Shown here one piece after another: positions 26,930 through 36,972 of a DNA stretch of 64,000 bases. Below the pieces are notes generated by a model that worked only from the letters and a program-made list of their open reading frames with translations, was not told the origin of the DNA and ran no database searches. The translations under genes and the position numbers were made by a program. The DNA lies in assembly GCA_905235555.1 (NCBI GenBank), contig CAJOMD010000008.1, positions 1 to 64,000 on the forward strand. Reading direction: 5' to 3'. Position 1 is the stretch's first letter. Each line of letters begins with the position of its first letter. This DNA is from an uncultured Eubacterium sp. Lineage in GTDB: Bacteria > Bacillota > Clostridia > Lachnospirales > Lachnospiraceae.

Positions 26930-27880
26930 CTATTTGGAACGCCCTTCAGCCCTTAACTCTTCAGCAATATCACTAATTTTTCTAAGTCTATGATTGACTC
27001 CAGATTTGCCAAGAGGCGGTACCATCATATCACCTATATCCTGCAAAGATGCATCTGGATTTTCCACCCTAATTCTTGCAATTTGTTGCAATTTCTCTGG
27101 TAAGTATGAGAGTCCTACTTCCTTTTCTATATAGTTAATATCCTCAACCATTCTTCTAGATGCATTAACTGTCTTATTAATATTTGCTTGGTCACAGTTC
27201 ATCTGTCTATTTATCTTGTTGGACATCTGTTTGTCTATTTTTACAGTTTCCACTTCTAATAGTGCGATAGGAGCCTCCATAATATTTAGCGCATCTACCA
27301 CTTTCTCGCTATCCTTCAGATAGACAATAAATTTATTCTTTCTATCCAAAGTCTTTGCGTCCACGTCAAAGGACTTTAGAATATCTACTATTTGGTTAGC
27401 CTTGTTCTCATTTGTGCAATTGATTTCAAAGTGATAAGACTTTTTCGGATTGCTAATAGAACCCGCTGCTAGGAATGCTCCTCTTAAATATGCTCTTTTA
27501 CAACAATCTCTTTTTATAATTTCATTTTTGTTTATATTCATCATTTCATTTTGATTATTCATAATTCTGGTCTCATTCAAAACTAAAAGAGCATCTTTAT
27601 TATTATTTATCTCAACTATATATGTTTTTTTTGAGTGAGATAACTGCTTATCTTTTCCCTTAACATCTGTATCTATGTGGAAAGTTCTCCAGAGAAGTTC
27701 TCTGAATTTCTTTGCTGTCACTTCAGTGTCAGTATGAATACTCACTGTATATTTATCATTTTCATCTATCGAAACACTTCCACACATTGAAATGAGGGCA
27801 GCAATCTCTGCTACCCTGCAATGTTTTGCATTACTAATGCGGTCTGCTAATTCTGTTTTTACCTTCGAAGTAAAACTCAT
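26930..27880 (-). CDS. whiA: Sporulation/cell-division regulator WhiA
   Basis: WhiA is a DNA-binding protein with a degenerate LAGLIDADG homing-endonuclease fold and a C-terminal helix-turn-helix. Visible elements are MSFTSKVKTELADRI, the RGAFLAAGSISNPKKSYHFEI segment (LAGLIDADG-like), and the C-terminal LQDIGDMMVPPLGKSGVNHRLRKI HTH. At 316 residues it is full length. It starts 2 nt after rapZ, in the conserved rapZ-whiA pair. In Firmicutes WhiA affects division and nucleoid organisation; direct targets cannot be inferred here. Confidence 0.96.
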   Translation of the reverse strand: MSFTSKVKTELADRISNAKHCRVAEIAALISMCGSVSIDENDKYTVSIHTDTEVTAKKFRELLWRTFHIDTDVKGKDKQLSHSKKTYIVEINNNKDALLVLNETRIMNNQNEMMNINKNEIIKRDCCKRAYLRGAFLAAGSISNPKKSYHFEINCTNENKANQIVDILKSFDVDAKTLDRKNKFIVYLKDSEKVVDALNIMEAPIALLEVETVKIDKQMSNKINRQMNCDQANINKTVNASRRMVEDINYIEKEVGLSYLPEKLQQIARIRVENPDASLQDIGDMMVPPLGKSGVNHRLRKISDIAEELRAEGRSK

Positions 27881-27882
27881 AA

Positions 27883-28743
27883 TTATCTGTCAATATCACG
27901 ATGTGCTTTTCTCAATCCGAAATTGCCCTCTTCTTTAGAAAGTTTTTTGTATAGTTCGTTAGCCACAGTAACTGACCGGTGGTGTCCTCCTGTACAACCT
28001 ATTCCAATAACTAACTGGTTCTTTCCTTCATCAATATAGTTTGGAATTAGGAAATCAACCATATCAAAAAGTTTGTCTATAAATATTTCTGAAACCGGGG
28101 AATTTAGCACGAAATCTTGAACATCTTTATCTTCACCAGTTTTCTTCTTTAACTTTGGTTCGTAATATGGATTTGGTAAGAATCTTACGTCAAACACCAA
28201 ATCACAATCTGCAGGTACACCATACTTAAATCCAAACGACAGTATTGTTACAAATAAATTGCTGTACGCTTTATCTTTGACAAAGATATTTTCTATTTCT
28301 TTGCGCAAATCTCTAATTAGAAGATTGCTTGTATCTATAATATAGTCTGCTTGATCTTTTAGGAAAGCTAACTTTTCTCTCTCCTCTTCTATCTCGTTAT
28401 ACACACTATCCTGATCACCCATTGGATGAGAACGTCTAGTCTCTTTAAAACGCTTAACAAGTGTGTCATTGTTACAATCTAAGAAAAGTATCTCATACTC
28501 TTGATCCTTCTCTTTCAGTTCTTTGAGAACGTCATCCATTTTATCAAGACGAGCGCCACTTCTGATATCAACACCTATTGCCACTTTGTTCTTTTCACTA
28601 TTCTCAGCAAAAACCAAATCTGCAAAACTGTTAATCAATTCAATAGGTAGATTATCTGCACAGTAAAAACCGCTGTCTTCAAATATTTTTAATGCTGAAA
28701 TTTTTCCTGCTCCGGAAATTCCGGTTACAATTACAAAACGCAT
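27883..28743 (-). CDS. rapZ: RapZ/YvcJ nucleotide-binding protein
   Basis: This 286-residue P-loop protein has the conserved RapZ C-terminal domain (IGIGCTGGHHRSVTVANEL). In enterobacteria RapZ adapts RNase E to a small RNA controlling glucosamine-6-phosphate synthase. The Bacillus homologue YvcJ hydrolyses GTP and is poorly understood. The Walker A reads GISGAGKIS, so the Ser/Thr normally after the Lys is Ile (codon ATT) and a Ser follows one place later, which may weaken Mg-nucleotide binding. It sits between murB and whiA in a conserved cluster. Confidence 0.94.
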   Translation of the reverse strand: MRFVIVTGISGAGKISALKIFEDSGFYCADNLPIELINSFADLVFAENSEKNKVAIGVDIRSGARLDKMDDVLKELKEKDQEYEILFLDCNNDTLVKRFKETRRSHPMGDQDSVYNEIEEEREKLAFLKDQADYIIDTSNLLIRDLRKEIENIFVKDKAYSNLFVTILSFGFKYGVPADCDLVFDVRFLPNPYYEPKLKKKTGEDKDVQDFVLNSPVSEIFIDKLFDMVDFLIPNYIDEGKNQLVIGIGCTGGHHRSVTVANELYKKLSKEEGNFGLRKAHRDIDR

Positions 28744-28776
28744 ATTTTACTCCTTGCAATTATGTAAACCAATACT

Positions 28777-29670
28777 TTATCCTATAATTCTAACTTCTGG
28801 CTCCAAGTCCACGTCAAACTCTTTCTTCACCTTGGCCTGCACATCTTTAATAACCTGAATCACTTCTGTAGCTGTAGCATTACCACAGTTTATTACAAAA
28901 CCGCTGTGCTTATCAGACACCATAGCATCGCCCACGCGATAACCTTTCATGCCAGCATCTTGCACTAGCTTTCCTGCAAAGTAACCCTCAGGTCTCTTAA
29001 ATGTAGAGCCAGCACTTGGATACTCAAGTGGCTGACTAGCTTTTCTCTTGCTCATAAGTAGAGCCATCACTTCTGCTATCTCACCCATCACTCCAAGTTC
29101 TAACTTGATACAAGCCTCTAACACTATCATCTTTTCTTTCATAATGCGGCTTGTTCTATAACCCAACTCTAGTTCTTCATTCTCTAGAGTTTTAATTTCA
29201 CCATTTTGATCTATCACCTTCACCCACTTTAGGACATCTTTCATCTCTCCGCCGTAGGCCCCAGCATTCATGACAACTGCACCACCCATATTTCCAGGGA
29301 TACCGTGTGCAAATTCAAAGCCCGCCAAATCATTTTCCATAGCAATAGTGGCTACCTTTGATAGTTTAGCTCCAGCTTCCACTATTATTTCTTCACCGCG
29401 GACATCAATCTCTGAAATCTTTTTATCAACTTCCACTATAGCTCCATCGTAACCTTCATCTTTCACTAACAAGTTACTTCCATTTCCAATAACCATATAT
29501 GGATAGTTCTCACTCCTTAAAACCTCTAGCACTTTCGCTAGTTCGTCGGTGGAATTAGGCGCAATGTAAAGACTGGCATTTCCACCACACTTGAATGTAG
29601 TGTGATTTGCCATGTTCTCATTTTCAAATATGCTGTTTTCACCAACTATCTGTTTTAAAGTGTCAATCAT
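28777..29670 (-). CDS. murB: UDP-N-acetylenolpyruvoylglucosamine reductase
   Basis: MurB is an FAD enzyme that reduces the MurA product to UDP-MurNAc. The 297-residue length fits the type II (Firmicute) form. Visible are NHTTFKCGGNA, the FAD-binding VIGNGSNLLVKDEGYDG, GFEFAHGIPGNMGGAVVMNAGAYGGEM, the active-site serine segment PSAGSTFKRPEGYFAGKLV and the final EPEVRIIG. It lies in the glk-murB-rapZ-whiA chain with an 11-nt gap to glk. This places peptidoglycan precursor synthesis in the same transcript as sugar-kinase genes. Confidence 0.97.
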   Translation of the reverse strand: MIDTLKQIVGENSIFENENMANHTTFKCGGNASLYIAPNSTDELAKVLEVLRSENYPYMVIGNGSNLLVKDEGYDGAIVEVDKKISEIDVRGEEIIVEAGAKLSKVATIAMENDLAGFEFAHGIPGNMGGAVVMNAGAYGGEMKDVLKWVKVIDQNGEIKTLENEELELGYRTSRIMKEKMIVLEACIKLELGVMGEIAEVMALLMSKRKASQPLEYPSAGSTFKRPEGYFAGKLVQDAGMKGYRVGDAMVSDKHSGFVINCGNATATEVIQVIKDVQAKVKKEFDVDLEPEVRIIG

Positions 29671-29680
29671 TTTTATATCC

Positions 29681-30646
29681 TTAATCCAAAATTACTTTTT
29701 CTTCTGATCTAGAAACTAAAGCTGCTGCTCCTATAATTCCTGCATCGTTTCCTAACTCTGCTAGTTTTACTTCTGCGTTACTACAAGGTGCAAAACAACT
29801 TGATCTATAATATCTCTCCACATTATCAATCAAATACTGTCCTGCATTGCTCACTCCTCCGCCAATTACAAAGCACTGAGGATTAACTACACTAGCAATA
29901 ACTGAAAGACCCTTTCCCAGGTATTCCGACATTTCTCTAATCACAGCCTCTGCTGCCACGTCTCCGTCTTTTGCCAAGTTAAATACATCTCTACAAGCAA
30001 GAGGATTCAAATCTCTCATCTTGGTAGGCTCACCGTGAGTCTCCATATATTTCTTTGCAAGTTTAACTACTCCCGTAGCCGAACAATACTGTTCTAGACA
30101 ACCAAATCTTCCACAGTTACAAGACTCAGTCTCATTCTCATTTACTGTGATGTGTCCAATTTCCCCAGCGCCTCCATTAAAGCCTTGAACTATTTTTTTA
30201 TTAATAATCACTCCGCCACCTACGCCAGTGCCCAGAGTAATCATAACGATACTGCTGTATTGCTTTCCTGCGCCCATCCAGTCTTCGCCCAATGCTGCCA
30301 CGTTTGCATCGTTGTCAGCCTTCACTGGAACATCGTGGAATAACTGCGACATTTTTTCTACCACATTGAAAGTGCCCCATCCTAAATTTACACAATTTAG
30401 TACTGTGCCGTTTACAAGCACTGGACCAGGAAGTCCAATTCCCACTCCCTCTATATCATTAGGTTTGAGATTCCACTGTTCTAGTTTTGAATCAAGAGAC
30501 TTACAAATATCTCCCAAAATGTTTTCGCCATTATTACTAGTATCAGTTTCTATCTCCCACTTTTCTACTACCTCGCCAGTAGTTTTAATTAATCCAATTT
30601 TCACTGTGGTTCCGCCCACATCTACTCCAAAACAATACTCTCTCAT
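29681..30646 (-). CDS. glcK: ROK-family glucokinase
   Basis: This ATP-dependent sugar kinase, most likely glucokinase, shows the phosphate-binding FGVDVGGTTVKIGLI, the ROK zinc motif CNCGRFGCLEQYCS (~175-190) and the catalytic segment ADNDANVAALGE. The ORF-track start is 12 codons upstream of the start used here; the ATG at 30644-30646 has a well-placed AGGAG. Next to hprK, it may supply glucose-6-phosphate, which enters carbon catabolite control (inference). The specificity of ROK kinases cannot be fixed from sequence alone. Confidence 0.92.
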   Translation of the reverse strand: MREYCFGVDVGGTTVKIGLIKTTGEVVEKWEIETDTSNNGENILGDICKSLDSKLEQWNLKPNDIEGVGIGLPGPVLVNGTVLNCVNLGWGTFNVVEKMSQLFHDVPVKADNDANVAALGEDWMGAGKQYSSIVMITLGTGVGGGVIINKKIVQGFNGGAGEIGHITVNENETESCNCGRFGCLEQYCSATGVVKLAKKYMETHGEPTKMRDLNPLACRDVFNLAKDGDVAAEAVIREMSEYLGKGLSVIASVVNPQCFVIGGGVSNAGQYLIDNVERYYRSSCFAPCSNAEVKLAELGNDAGIIGAAALVSRSEEKVILD

Positions 30647-30682
30647 CTTAACTCCTAATCCTTTAGTTTTACCACTAAACAA

Positions 30683-31609
30683 TTATTTATCTTCTAAAAA
30701 ACTTTCTTCCACTCTTCTTTCTAATTCTTTGGCTGCATTATATCCAAGCATTTTCTGTCTGTGGTTAACTGAAGCCGACTCTACTATTACAGCCACATTT
30801 CTTCCAGGTCTAATTGGAATATTATAACTTATAACTTGGTTCCCTAAGATATCAATATAATGATCTTCTATCCCCAATCTATCATATTCTTTGCCGCGGT
30901 CCCACTCTTCTAGCTGAATAACCATATCTACATTCGCTGTATCAAGAATACTTTCAACACCAAACAACGCCTTAACATCAATCACTCCAATACCTCGGAG
31001 TTCAATTAAATGCTTTGTCATATCAGGTGATGTGCCAACCAAAGTCTCATCACTCACTTTCTTGACAACAACCACATCGTCACTTACCAATCTGTGACCA
31101 CGCTTTATAAGTTCAAGCGCTGCCTCACTCTTACCAATTCCACTCTCGCCCATAATCAGTACACCTTCGCCGTACACATCCACCAAAACTCCGTGAATAG
31201 TTTTAGATGGAGCAAGTTGAACGTGAAGCCATCTAGTGAGTTCTGCGTCAAACGGTGAAGTAGCCATATGGGTAGTAGCCACTGGCACTCCATACTTAAC
31301 TGCCGCTTCTAATAATTCTTTGTCTGGATGTACTCCTCGACAAATAATAAGGCAAGGAATTCCGCTGCTCATAAGTTTATCGTAAACCCAAACGCGATTT
31401 TTCTTTTCCATATTATTAAGGAATGCACACTCCACATTTCCAATAACCTGAACTCGCTCTTTGTCGAAGTGTTCAAAGAAACCTGCGAGTTGCAAAGCTG
31501 GTCTGTTAACCTCTGGTGTAGAGATTATCACCTCATCAGCATCAATCTCAGGTGTGCAATATTTTAACCCATAATTATTAATAATTTCGCTAAATTTTAT
31601 ATTCTCCAT
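30683..31609 (-). CDS. hprK: HPr kinase/phosphorylase
   Basis: HprK phosphorylates and dephosphorylates Ser46 of HPr, the switch of carbon catabolite repression in Firmicutes. The 308 residues include the Walker A GESGIGKSEAALELI (~155), the RGHRLVSDDVV strand, and the signature LIELRGIGVIDVKALFG (~205). N- and C-terminal domains are of normal length. It is transcribed between uvrC and glcK. Confidence 0.97.
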   Translation of the reverse strand: MENIKFSEIINNYGLKYCTPEIDADEVIISTPEVNRPALQLAGFFEHFDKERVQVIGNVECAFLNNMEKKNRVWVYDKLMSSGIPCLIICRGVHPDKELLEAAVKYGVPVATTHMATSPFDAELTRWLHVQLAPSKTIHGVLVDVYGEGVLIMGESGIGKSEAALELIKRGHRLVSDDVVVVKKVSDETLVGTSPDMTKHLIELRGIGVIDVKALFGVESILDTANVDMVIQLEEWDRGKEYDRLGIEDHYIDILGNQVISYNIPIRPGRNVAVIVESASVNHRQKMLGYNAAKELERRVEESFLEDK

Positions 31610-31659
31610 AACATCCTCCGAATTATAAGAATAATTTTTAACTTATCTTTATTATTCTA

Positions 31660-33510
31660 TCATTTATGAAAATACTCGTAAATATTTTTGGCTACATTTT
31701 CTGTGATGCCATCGGCTTTTGTCAGTTCTTCTATGCTAGCATTCCTTATTCCGTCAATATCTTTAAATGTTTTCATTAAAGCCTTTCTTCTAGTAGGACC
31801 AATGCCCTCTATGTCATCTAGGATAGACTTAATCTCTTTTTTGCCCCTAAGTCTTCTGTGATACTCTATGGCAAATCTGTGAGTCTCATCCTGAATTCTC
31901 GTGATTAGTTTAAACGCTTCGCTTCGTTTGTCAATGTCTATCTCTTCATTGTTATAAAATAGTCCACGAGTGCTGTGTGTATCATCTTTTACCATTCCGC
32001 AAACTGGAATGTCTAGTCCCACTTCCTTTAGTACTTCTAGCGCTATATTTACTTGGCCTTTACCACCGTCCATCAAAAGTAGATCTGGGAATTTGGCAAA
32101 TGAATCCATTTCATCTTTACTCTCTAGACCGTGAGTGAAACGTCTTAGTAAAACTTCATGCATGCTTGCATAATCATCAGGTCCTTGTACTGTCTTAATC
32201 TTAAACTTTCTGTAGTGATTTCTCTTTGGTTTTCCATTTTCATACACTACCATTGATCCCACAGACTCATAGCCGCTGGTATTTGAGATATCGTATGACT
32301 CAATTCTAATTACATCAGTAATACCAATAAGTTCTTCAATCTCTTTAACTGCGCCCACGGTTCTCTTTTCTTCTCTTCTGTATCTCTCTTTGTTTTGTTT
32401 TAGTAAGTTGGCAGCATTTTTCTTGGCTAGCTCAACTAACTTTTCTTTCTTGCCCTTTTTGGGATTTGCAATCTGAACTGTGTAGTTTAGATTTCTTGAT
32501 AGCATCTCACTTATAAGTTCAGGCTCATCCACTTCCTCCTGCACCAAAATCTGATGAGGTATAAAAGGTGTTCCAATGTAATACTGCTTGATAAAGTTTG
32601 TTATTATTTCTTTGCCGTCGTTCTCATCTGTCTTCATATAGAAGTTTTCTCTACCAATCAACTTTCCATTTCTCACAAAGAAAACAACCACCACTGCTTC
32701 GCCGTCTTCATAGGCATAAGCAATAATATCTCTGTCTTCAAACTTATGTGTGACCATCTTTTGATTTCCTGCCACATGATTTATACTGGCAATCAAATCT
32801 CTATATTCTTTGGCAGCCTCAAAATCTTGATTATTTGAGGCCTCCATCATTTTCTCTTCTAATTCGTCTCTCACTTCAGTAAATTTACCGTCTAAAAAGT
32901 CCATGGAATCTTCCACATGCTTTAAGTAATCTTCTTTAGTAATCATACCCTGGCATGCGCCATCACACTGGCCAATATGATAGTAAAGACAAGGTCTACC
33001 GTTAGGTTTAGCTCTTCCTTCTTCTCCTGCTTCTAAAGATTTATTACAGTTTCTGATTTTATACATCTTTTGGAGCAATTCGATAGTATCTCGAACTGCC
33101 AAGCTACTAGTGAAAGGACCATAATATTTATTTTTGTCCTTTTTCATTTTTCTAGAAAGTTTAATTTTAGGAAAGTCCTCGCCCAAAGTCACCTGGATAT
33201 ATGGATAAGTTTTGTCATCCATAAGCATAGTATTGTACTTTGGTCTGTACTCTTTTATAAGATTACATTCTAAAATGAGAGCCTCCAGCTCAGAGTCAGT
33301 GATTATATATTCGAAGGCATCCACATTTGATACCATCGATTTAATCTTTTGACTATGACGGGCTCCCGTTCTAAAGTACGAGCTGACTCGGCGCTTAAGA
33401 TTGATGGCTTTCCCCACATAGATAACATCTGCATGAGAGTTTTTCATCAAATAAACGCCAGGAGTCTGCGGTACTTTTTTAAGTTCTTCCTTTATATCAA
33501 AACTACTCAT
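31660..33510 (-). CDS. uvrC: UvrABC excinuclease subunit C
   Basis: UvrC makes both incisions in nucleotide excision repair. The 616 residues contain the N-terminal GIY-YIG nuclease (PGVYLMKNSHADVIYVGKAINLKRR), a zinc/iron-type cysteine region (CLYYHIGQCDGACQG), a UVR motif (NQDFEAAKEYRDLI), the RNase-H-like second nuclease (LLLMDGGKGQVN) and C-terminal helix-hairpin-helix repeats (IEGIGPTRRKALM). It follows ftsH by 8 nt and precedes hprK. Confidence 0.97.
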   Translation of the reverse strand: MSSFDIKEELKKVPQTPGVYLMKNSHADVIYVGKAINLKRRVSSYFRTGARHSQKIKSMVSNVDAFEYIITDSELEALILECNLIKEYRPKYNTMLMDDKTYPYIQVTLGEDFPKIKLSRKMKKDKNKYYGPFTSSLAVRDTIELLQKMYKIRNCNKSLEAGEEGRAKPNGRPCLYYHIGQCDGACQGMITKEDYLKHVEDSMDFLDGKFTEVRDELEEKMMEASNNQDFEAAKEYRDLIASINHVAGNQKMVTHKFEDRDIIAYAYEDGEAVVVVFFVRNGKLIGRENFYMKTDENDGKEIITNFIKQYYIGTPFIPHQILVQEEVDEPELISEMLSRNLNYTVQIANPKKGKKEKLVELAKKNAANLLKQNKERYRREEKRTVGAVKEIEELIGITDVIRIESYDISNTSGYESVGSMVVYENGKPKRNHYRKFKIKTVQGPDDYASMHEVLLRRFTHGLESKDEMDSFAKFPDLLLMDGGKGQVNIALEVLKEVGLDIPVCGMVKDDTHSTRGLFYNNEEIDIDKRSEAFKLITRIQDETHRFAIEYHRRLRGKKEIKSILDDIEGIGPTRRKALMKTFKDIDGIRNASIEELTKADGITENVAKNIYEYFHK

Positions 33511-33518
33511 ATATAAAT

Positions 33519-35417
33519 TTATTCTGTCTCATCTTCGCTAGTTTCTACATTATTTTCCATTTCTTCTTTTCTATCATCCAAATGGAAAATGTCCATAAAT
33601 TCTTTTCCAGTGATAGTTTCTTTTTCGAATAGATATTCGGCAATCTTATCAAGTTTTTCTCTATTATCGGTTAACAGTTTCTTTGCGTCTTTGTATCTTT
33701 CGGCAAGAAGTTTCTTTACTTCTTCTTCTATCTCTGTAGCAGTTTTATCACTGCAGTTCATTTTAGTGTTTCTTCCAAGATATGGATCTTCAATCTGCTC
33801 TAGGCTCATTAGTCCAAACTTCTCAGACATACCGTACTGTGCAATCATAGAGCGGGCTGTCTCGGTAGCTTTTTCCATATCATTAGAAGCGCCAGTAGTG
33901 ATTGAATTAAATACAATCTCCTCTGCTGCACGACCAGCTAAAAGCATTACTAACTTAGCATCTAACTCATCCTTGCTCATCAAGAACTTTTCTTCCTCAG
34001 GAGCAGCTATAACATAACCTAGAGAACCCATAGTACGAGGAATGATTGTAATCTTTTGAACTGGCTCTGCATCTTTTTGAAGGGCAGATATAAGAGCGTG
34101 TCCCACTTCGTGGTAAGCTACTATCTTCTTCTCTTCCTTGCTTAGGATTCTATCTTTCTTTTCTTTACCGGCTATAACTACTTCCACAGCTTCCATCAAA
34201 TCATCCTGTGAAATAGCTTTTCTGCCTTGCTTAACTGCATTGATAGCTGCCTCGTTCACCATATTTGCTAAATCAGATCCCACAGCACCTGAAGTAATAT
34301 TTGCAATTGCTTCCAAATCTACTGTCTCATCCAACTTCACATTTCTAGAGTGAACTTTCAAGGTTTCTATACGACCTTTAAGGTCTGGTGTGTCCACAAT
34401 AATTCTTCTATCGAAACGTCCAGGTCTAAGTAGCGCTGGATCTAGCACCTCTGGTCTGTTAGTAGCCGCCAGAATTAAGATTCCCTTTGTAGGGTCAAAT
34501 CCATCCATCTCAGCGAGTAATGCGTTAAGAGTTTGTTCTCTCTCATCGTTTCCCCCACCAAATCTAGAATCTCTGCTCTTACCGATAGCGTCAATCTCAT
34601 CGATAAAGATAATACATGGTGCCTGCTGTTCAGCCTGCTTAAACAAATCACGAACACGCGATGCACCAACACCTACAAACATCTCAACAAAGTCTGAACC
34701 ACTTAACGAGAAAAATGGTACGTGAGCTTCGCCGGCCACGGCTCTAGCAAGAAGCGTTTTACCAGTACCAGGAGGGCCTACTAACAATCCACCCTTAGGA
34801 AGCTTAGCACCAATATCTGTGTACTTCCCTGGATTGTGCAAAAAGTCTACCAGTTCCGCCACTGATTCTTTGGCTTCCTTTTGTCCTGCTACATCTTTAA
34901 ATGTAACACCAGTATCTTTTTGCACATAAACTTTGGCATTGGATTTGCCCACGCCAAAGATTCCTCCATTTCCGCCACCTTGACGGCGCATAAGCATAGA
35001 GAATAAGAACCAGAAAAATACCAAAGGTAAAATCCATGTGAGTAAGAATTCTAATATAGCACCTGATGTACTAGCCTGCGCACCTTTGAATTTTACACCT
35101 TTATATGTGGTCTTCAGTTCAGAAATAATATCTGGATCTTTAATGTCTGTAGTCCAATAAGTAACTTTAACTATTTCATTTCCTTTTGACTCAGGAGTGA
35201 TAAGAATTTTGTCTCCGTCAAAGACCACTTCTTTCACTGCTCCTTGATCCAAAAATGAAATGAATTCATTGTATGAAATTTCTTTTTTTGTTAATGAATC
35301 GTAGAAGAAAGATGAAAGTACTGTAAATAGAAGTGCTGCGCCAAGAGCAACTACTATCAGTATTATTTTTCTTTTTCTTTCTTCAGGATCTGGTTTTCTA
35401 TTTTGATTATTGCTCAT
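33519..35417 (-). CDS. ftsH: ATP-dependent zinc metalloprotease FtsH
   Basis: FtsH is a membrane AAA+ protease that degrades damaged membrane proteins and regulators. At 632 residues it has two N-terminal membrane helices ([21 protein letters not shown] and [18 protein letters not shown]), Walker [10 protein letters not shown], Walker [11 protein letters not shown], the SRH region [21 protein letters not shown], and the zinc site [10 protein letters not shown] (commonly HEAGH). The tail is acidic. It is first in the ftsH-uvrC-hprK-glcK-murB-rapZ-whiA chain, driven by an extended -10 promoter. Confidence 0.97.
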   Translation of the reverse strand: MSNNQNRKPDPEERKRKIILIVVALGAALLFTVLSSFFYDSLTKKEISYNEFISFLDQGAVKEVVFDGDKILITPESKGNEIVKVTYWTTDIKDPDIISELKTTYKGVKFKGAQASTSGAILEFLLTWILPLVFFWFLFSMLMRRQGGGNGGIFGVGKSNAKVYVQKDTGVTFKDVAGQKEAKESVAELVDFLHNPGKYTDIGAKLPKGGLLVGPPGTGKTLLARAVAGEAHVPFFSLSGSDFVEMFVGVGASRVRDLFKQAEQQAPCIIFIDEIDAIGKSRDSRFGGGNDEREQTLNALLAEMDGFDPTKGILILAATNRPEVLDPALLRPGRFDRRIIVDTPDLKGRIETLKVHSRNVKLDETVDLEAIANITSGAVGSDLANMVNEAAINAVKQGRKAISQDDLMEAVEVVIAGKEKKDRILSKEEKKIVAYHEVGHALISALQKDAEPVQKITIIPRTMGSLGYVIAAPEEEKFLMSKDELDAKLVMLLAGRAAEEIVFNSITTGASNDMEKATETARSMIAQYGMSEKFGLMSLEQIEDPYLGRNTKMNCSDKTATEIEEEVKKLLAERYKDAKKLLTDNREKLDKIAEYLFEKETITGKEFMDIFHLDDRKEEMENNVETSEDETE

Positions 35418-35476
35418 TTTTCTATTCCTTAATATTTAATAGTGTTAGCTAAAGTTTCCACTTTCGCCAGTTATAG

Positions 35477-35482
35477 ATTATA
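35477..35482 (-). promoter_or_regulatory. Extended -10 promoter of ftsH
   Basis: On the minus strand, TGG TATAAT (TGn extended -10) lies ~60 nt upstream of the ftsH start. There is no convincing -35. Confidence 0.6.
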
Positions 35483-35530
35483 CCATATTACCTTATAAAA
35501 AACACTTAACTATACACTGTTATATCAAAT

Positions 35531-35554
35531 AAAAAGACTGCTTTGCAGCCTTTT
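35531..35554 (-). terminator. Terminator of the nadBC-niaR transcript
   Basis: AAAAG-A-CTGC ttt GCAG-C-CTTTT forms a hairpin with one mismatch. On the minus strand it reads into TTTTTATTT. It separates niaR from ftsH. Confidence 0.75.
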
Positions 35555-35556
35555 CA

Positions 35557-36096
35557 TTAACTCCAAAAATCAACTGGTTCGTAGTCTCTAAGAGCTACTA
35601 AATATCCATTCTTTTGTAGTTCCTCCTGTATTTCGTCTAGCACTTCTTCACTATCGGCTGTCACTGTGTGGTAGTGAAAACCAGATGTTATCATCTCCAG
35701 TGGAAGCGAGATATCTCCGTTTACTTCTTCCACATATCTCTCGGCATCGCGTCTAGATTTTACACTCATATTTACACGAATAACTCCGTACATTTTGTGA
35801 TATACAAACTCATCTTCTATCTTTCCACCGGCATCCACTATTATGTTTAATTCATCAAGCATTTTCTCTGGTTCATGTTTAACCTTAAACACTCTCAAAG
35901 TCTTTTCTTCATTTTGAAGAAGATATCCTTTGTGAGTGGCGATAATATCATGGTTGGCCGCACGAAGAAGAGCGATATCCTGCACCAAAACTTGTCTGGA
36001 GACATTAAAGTTTTTAGCAAACTTGCCACCAGATACTGGTTCATCACTCTCGCGAAGAATTTTTAAGATTTTTTCTCTTCTAATACTTCCGTCCAT
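35557..36096 (-). CDS. niaR: NAD biosynthesis repressor NiaR (HTH_11 + 3H domain)
   Basis: NiaR (YrxA) represses NAD synthesis and niacin uptake genes when nicotinate or nicotinamide is available. The 179-residue protein has an N-terminal winged helix (REKILKILRESDEPVSGGKFAKNFNVSRQVLVQDIALLRAA) and a C-terminal 3H domain with the conserved histidines (VYHKMYGVIRVN, SGFHYHTV). It lies 21 nt after the fused nadB-nadC gene on the same strand, as expected for its own regulon, and a palindrome precedes that operon. Confidence 0.95.
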   Translation of the reverse strand: MDGSIRREKILKILRESDEPVSGGKFAKNFNVSRQVLVQDIALLRAANHDIIATHKGYLLQNEEKTLRVFKVKHEPEKMLDELNIIVDAGGKIEDEFVYHKMYGVIRVNMSVKSRRDAERYVEEVNGDISLPLEMITSGFHYHTVTADSEEVLDEIQEELQKNGYLVALRDYEPVDFWS

Positions 36097-36117
36097 AAAT
36101 GTGTCCTCTTAGAATAT

Positions 36118-36972
36118 CTATACTCTATGTAAGTTCTTCAATGAAATATCAAGACTAGGCGTTGAATGTGTAAGCGCTCCACTTGAAATATAATCTACTC
36201 CCAAATCTAATAATTTCTCAACATTCTCCTTTGTGACATTTCCAGAAACTTCTATCTCTGCCCTTCCGTCAATCACACCTATAGCTTCTTTGATGTGCTC
36301 GTGGTCCATATTGTCTAACATTATAATGTCTGCTCCAGCTTCCACAGCATCTTTTACCATATCAAGACTCTCCACTTCTACTTCTATTTTTCTAACGAAA
36401 GGAGCATAATCTTTTGCAGCCTTTATTGCTTCCTTCACACCACCTGCTGCGCTTATATGGTTATCCTTAAGTAGCACACCATCACTTAAATTATATCTAT
36501 GATTGTGACCACCTCCCACGCGCACTGCATACTTTTCAAAAATACGATTGTTTGGCGTAGTCTTTCTTGTGTCTAGAAGTTTAGTTTTACTTCCCTCCAT
36601 CATCTTTGCAATAGAGCGAGTATATGTGGCAATTCCACTCATTCTCTGAAGATAATTAAGTGCTGTACGCTCGCCAACCAACAGAACTCTGATATCGCCA
36701 CGAACAGATCCAAGTCTCTGACCTTTCTCCACTACATCGCCGTCTTTCACATGAAGATGCACATTTACATTTTCATCTAGCATCTCGAACGCACGTTGAA
36801 ATACTTGAAGTCCACAAATCACACCGTCTTCTTTACAGATAAGTTCCACCTTGCCTGCCACAGCGTTTGGTATAACCGAATTAGTAGTCACGTCCTCACT
36901 TGTGACATCCTCCTTCAAAGCACTTTCGATAAGTGGGTCCACATTCATTTTTAATGTAATTGGATCAAACAT
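36118..36972 (-). other. nadC: Internal translation start for NadC inside the nadB-nadC fusion
   Basis: At the domain junction the minus strand reads AAAAGGAGACAAATATG. This is a canonical SD with ideal spacing before an in-frame ATG (36970-36972) that begins exactly where NadC proteins begin (MFDPITLKMNVDPLIESALKEDV). The downstream 284 codons make a normal-length NadC. The site looks like the retained start of a formerly separate gene. Use in vivo is inference. Confidence 0.6.

Noticed and set aside
30228-30827. 199-codon plus-strand ORF across glcK and hprK
   Set aside because: Overlaps two well-supported genes antisense; composition is that of a shadow frame.
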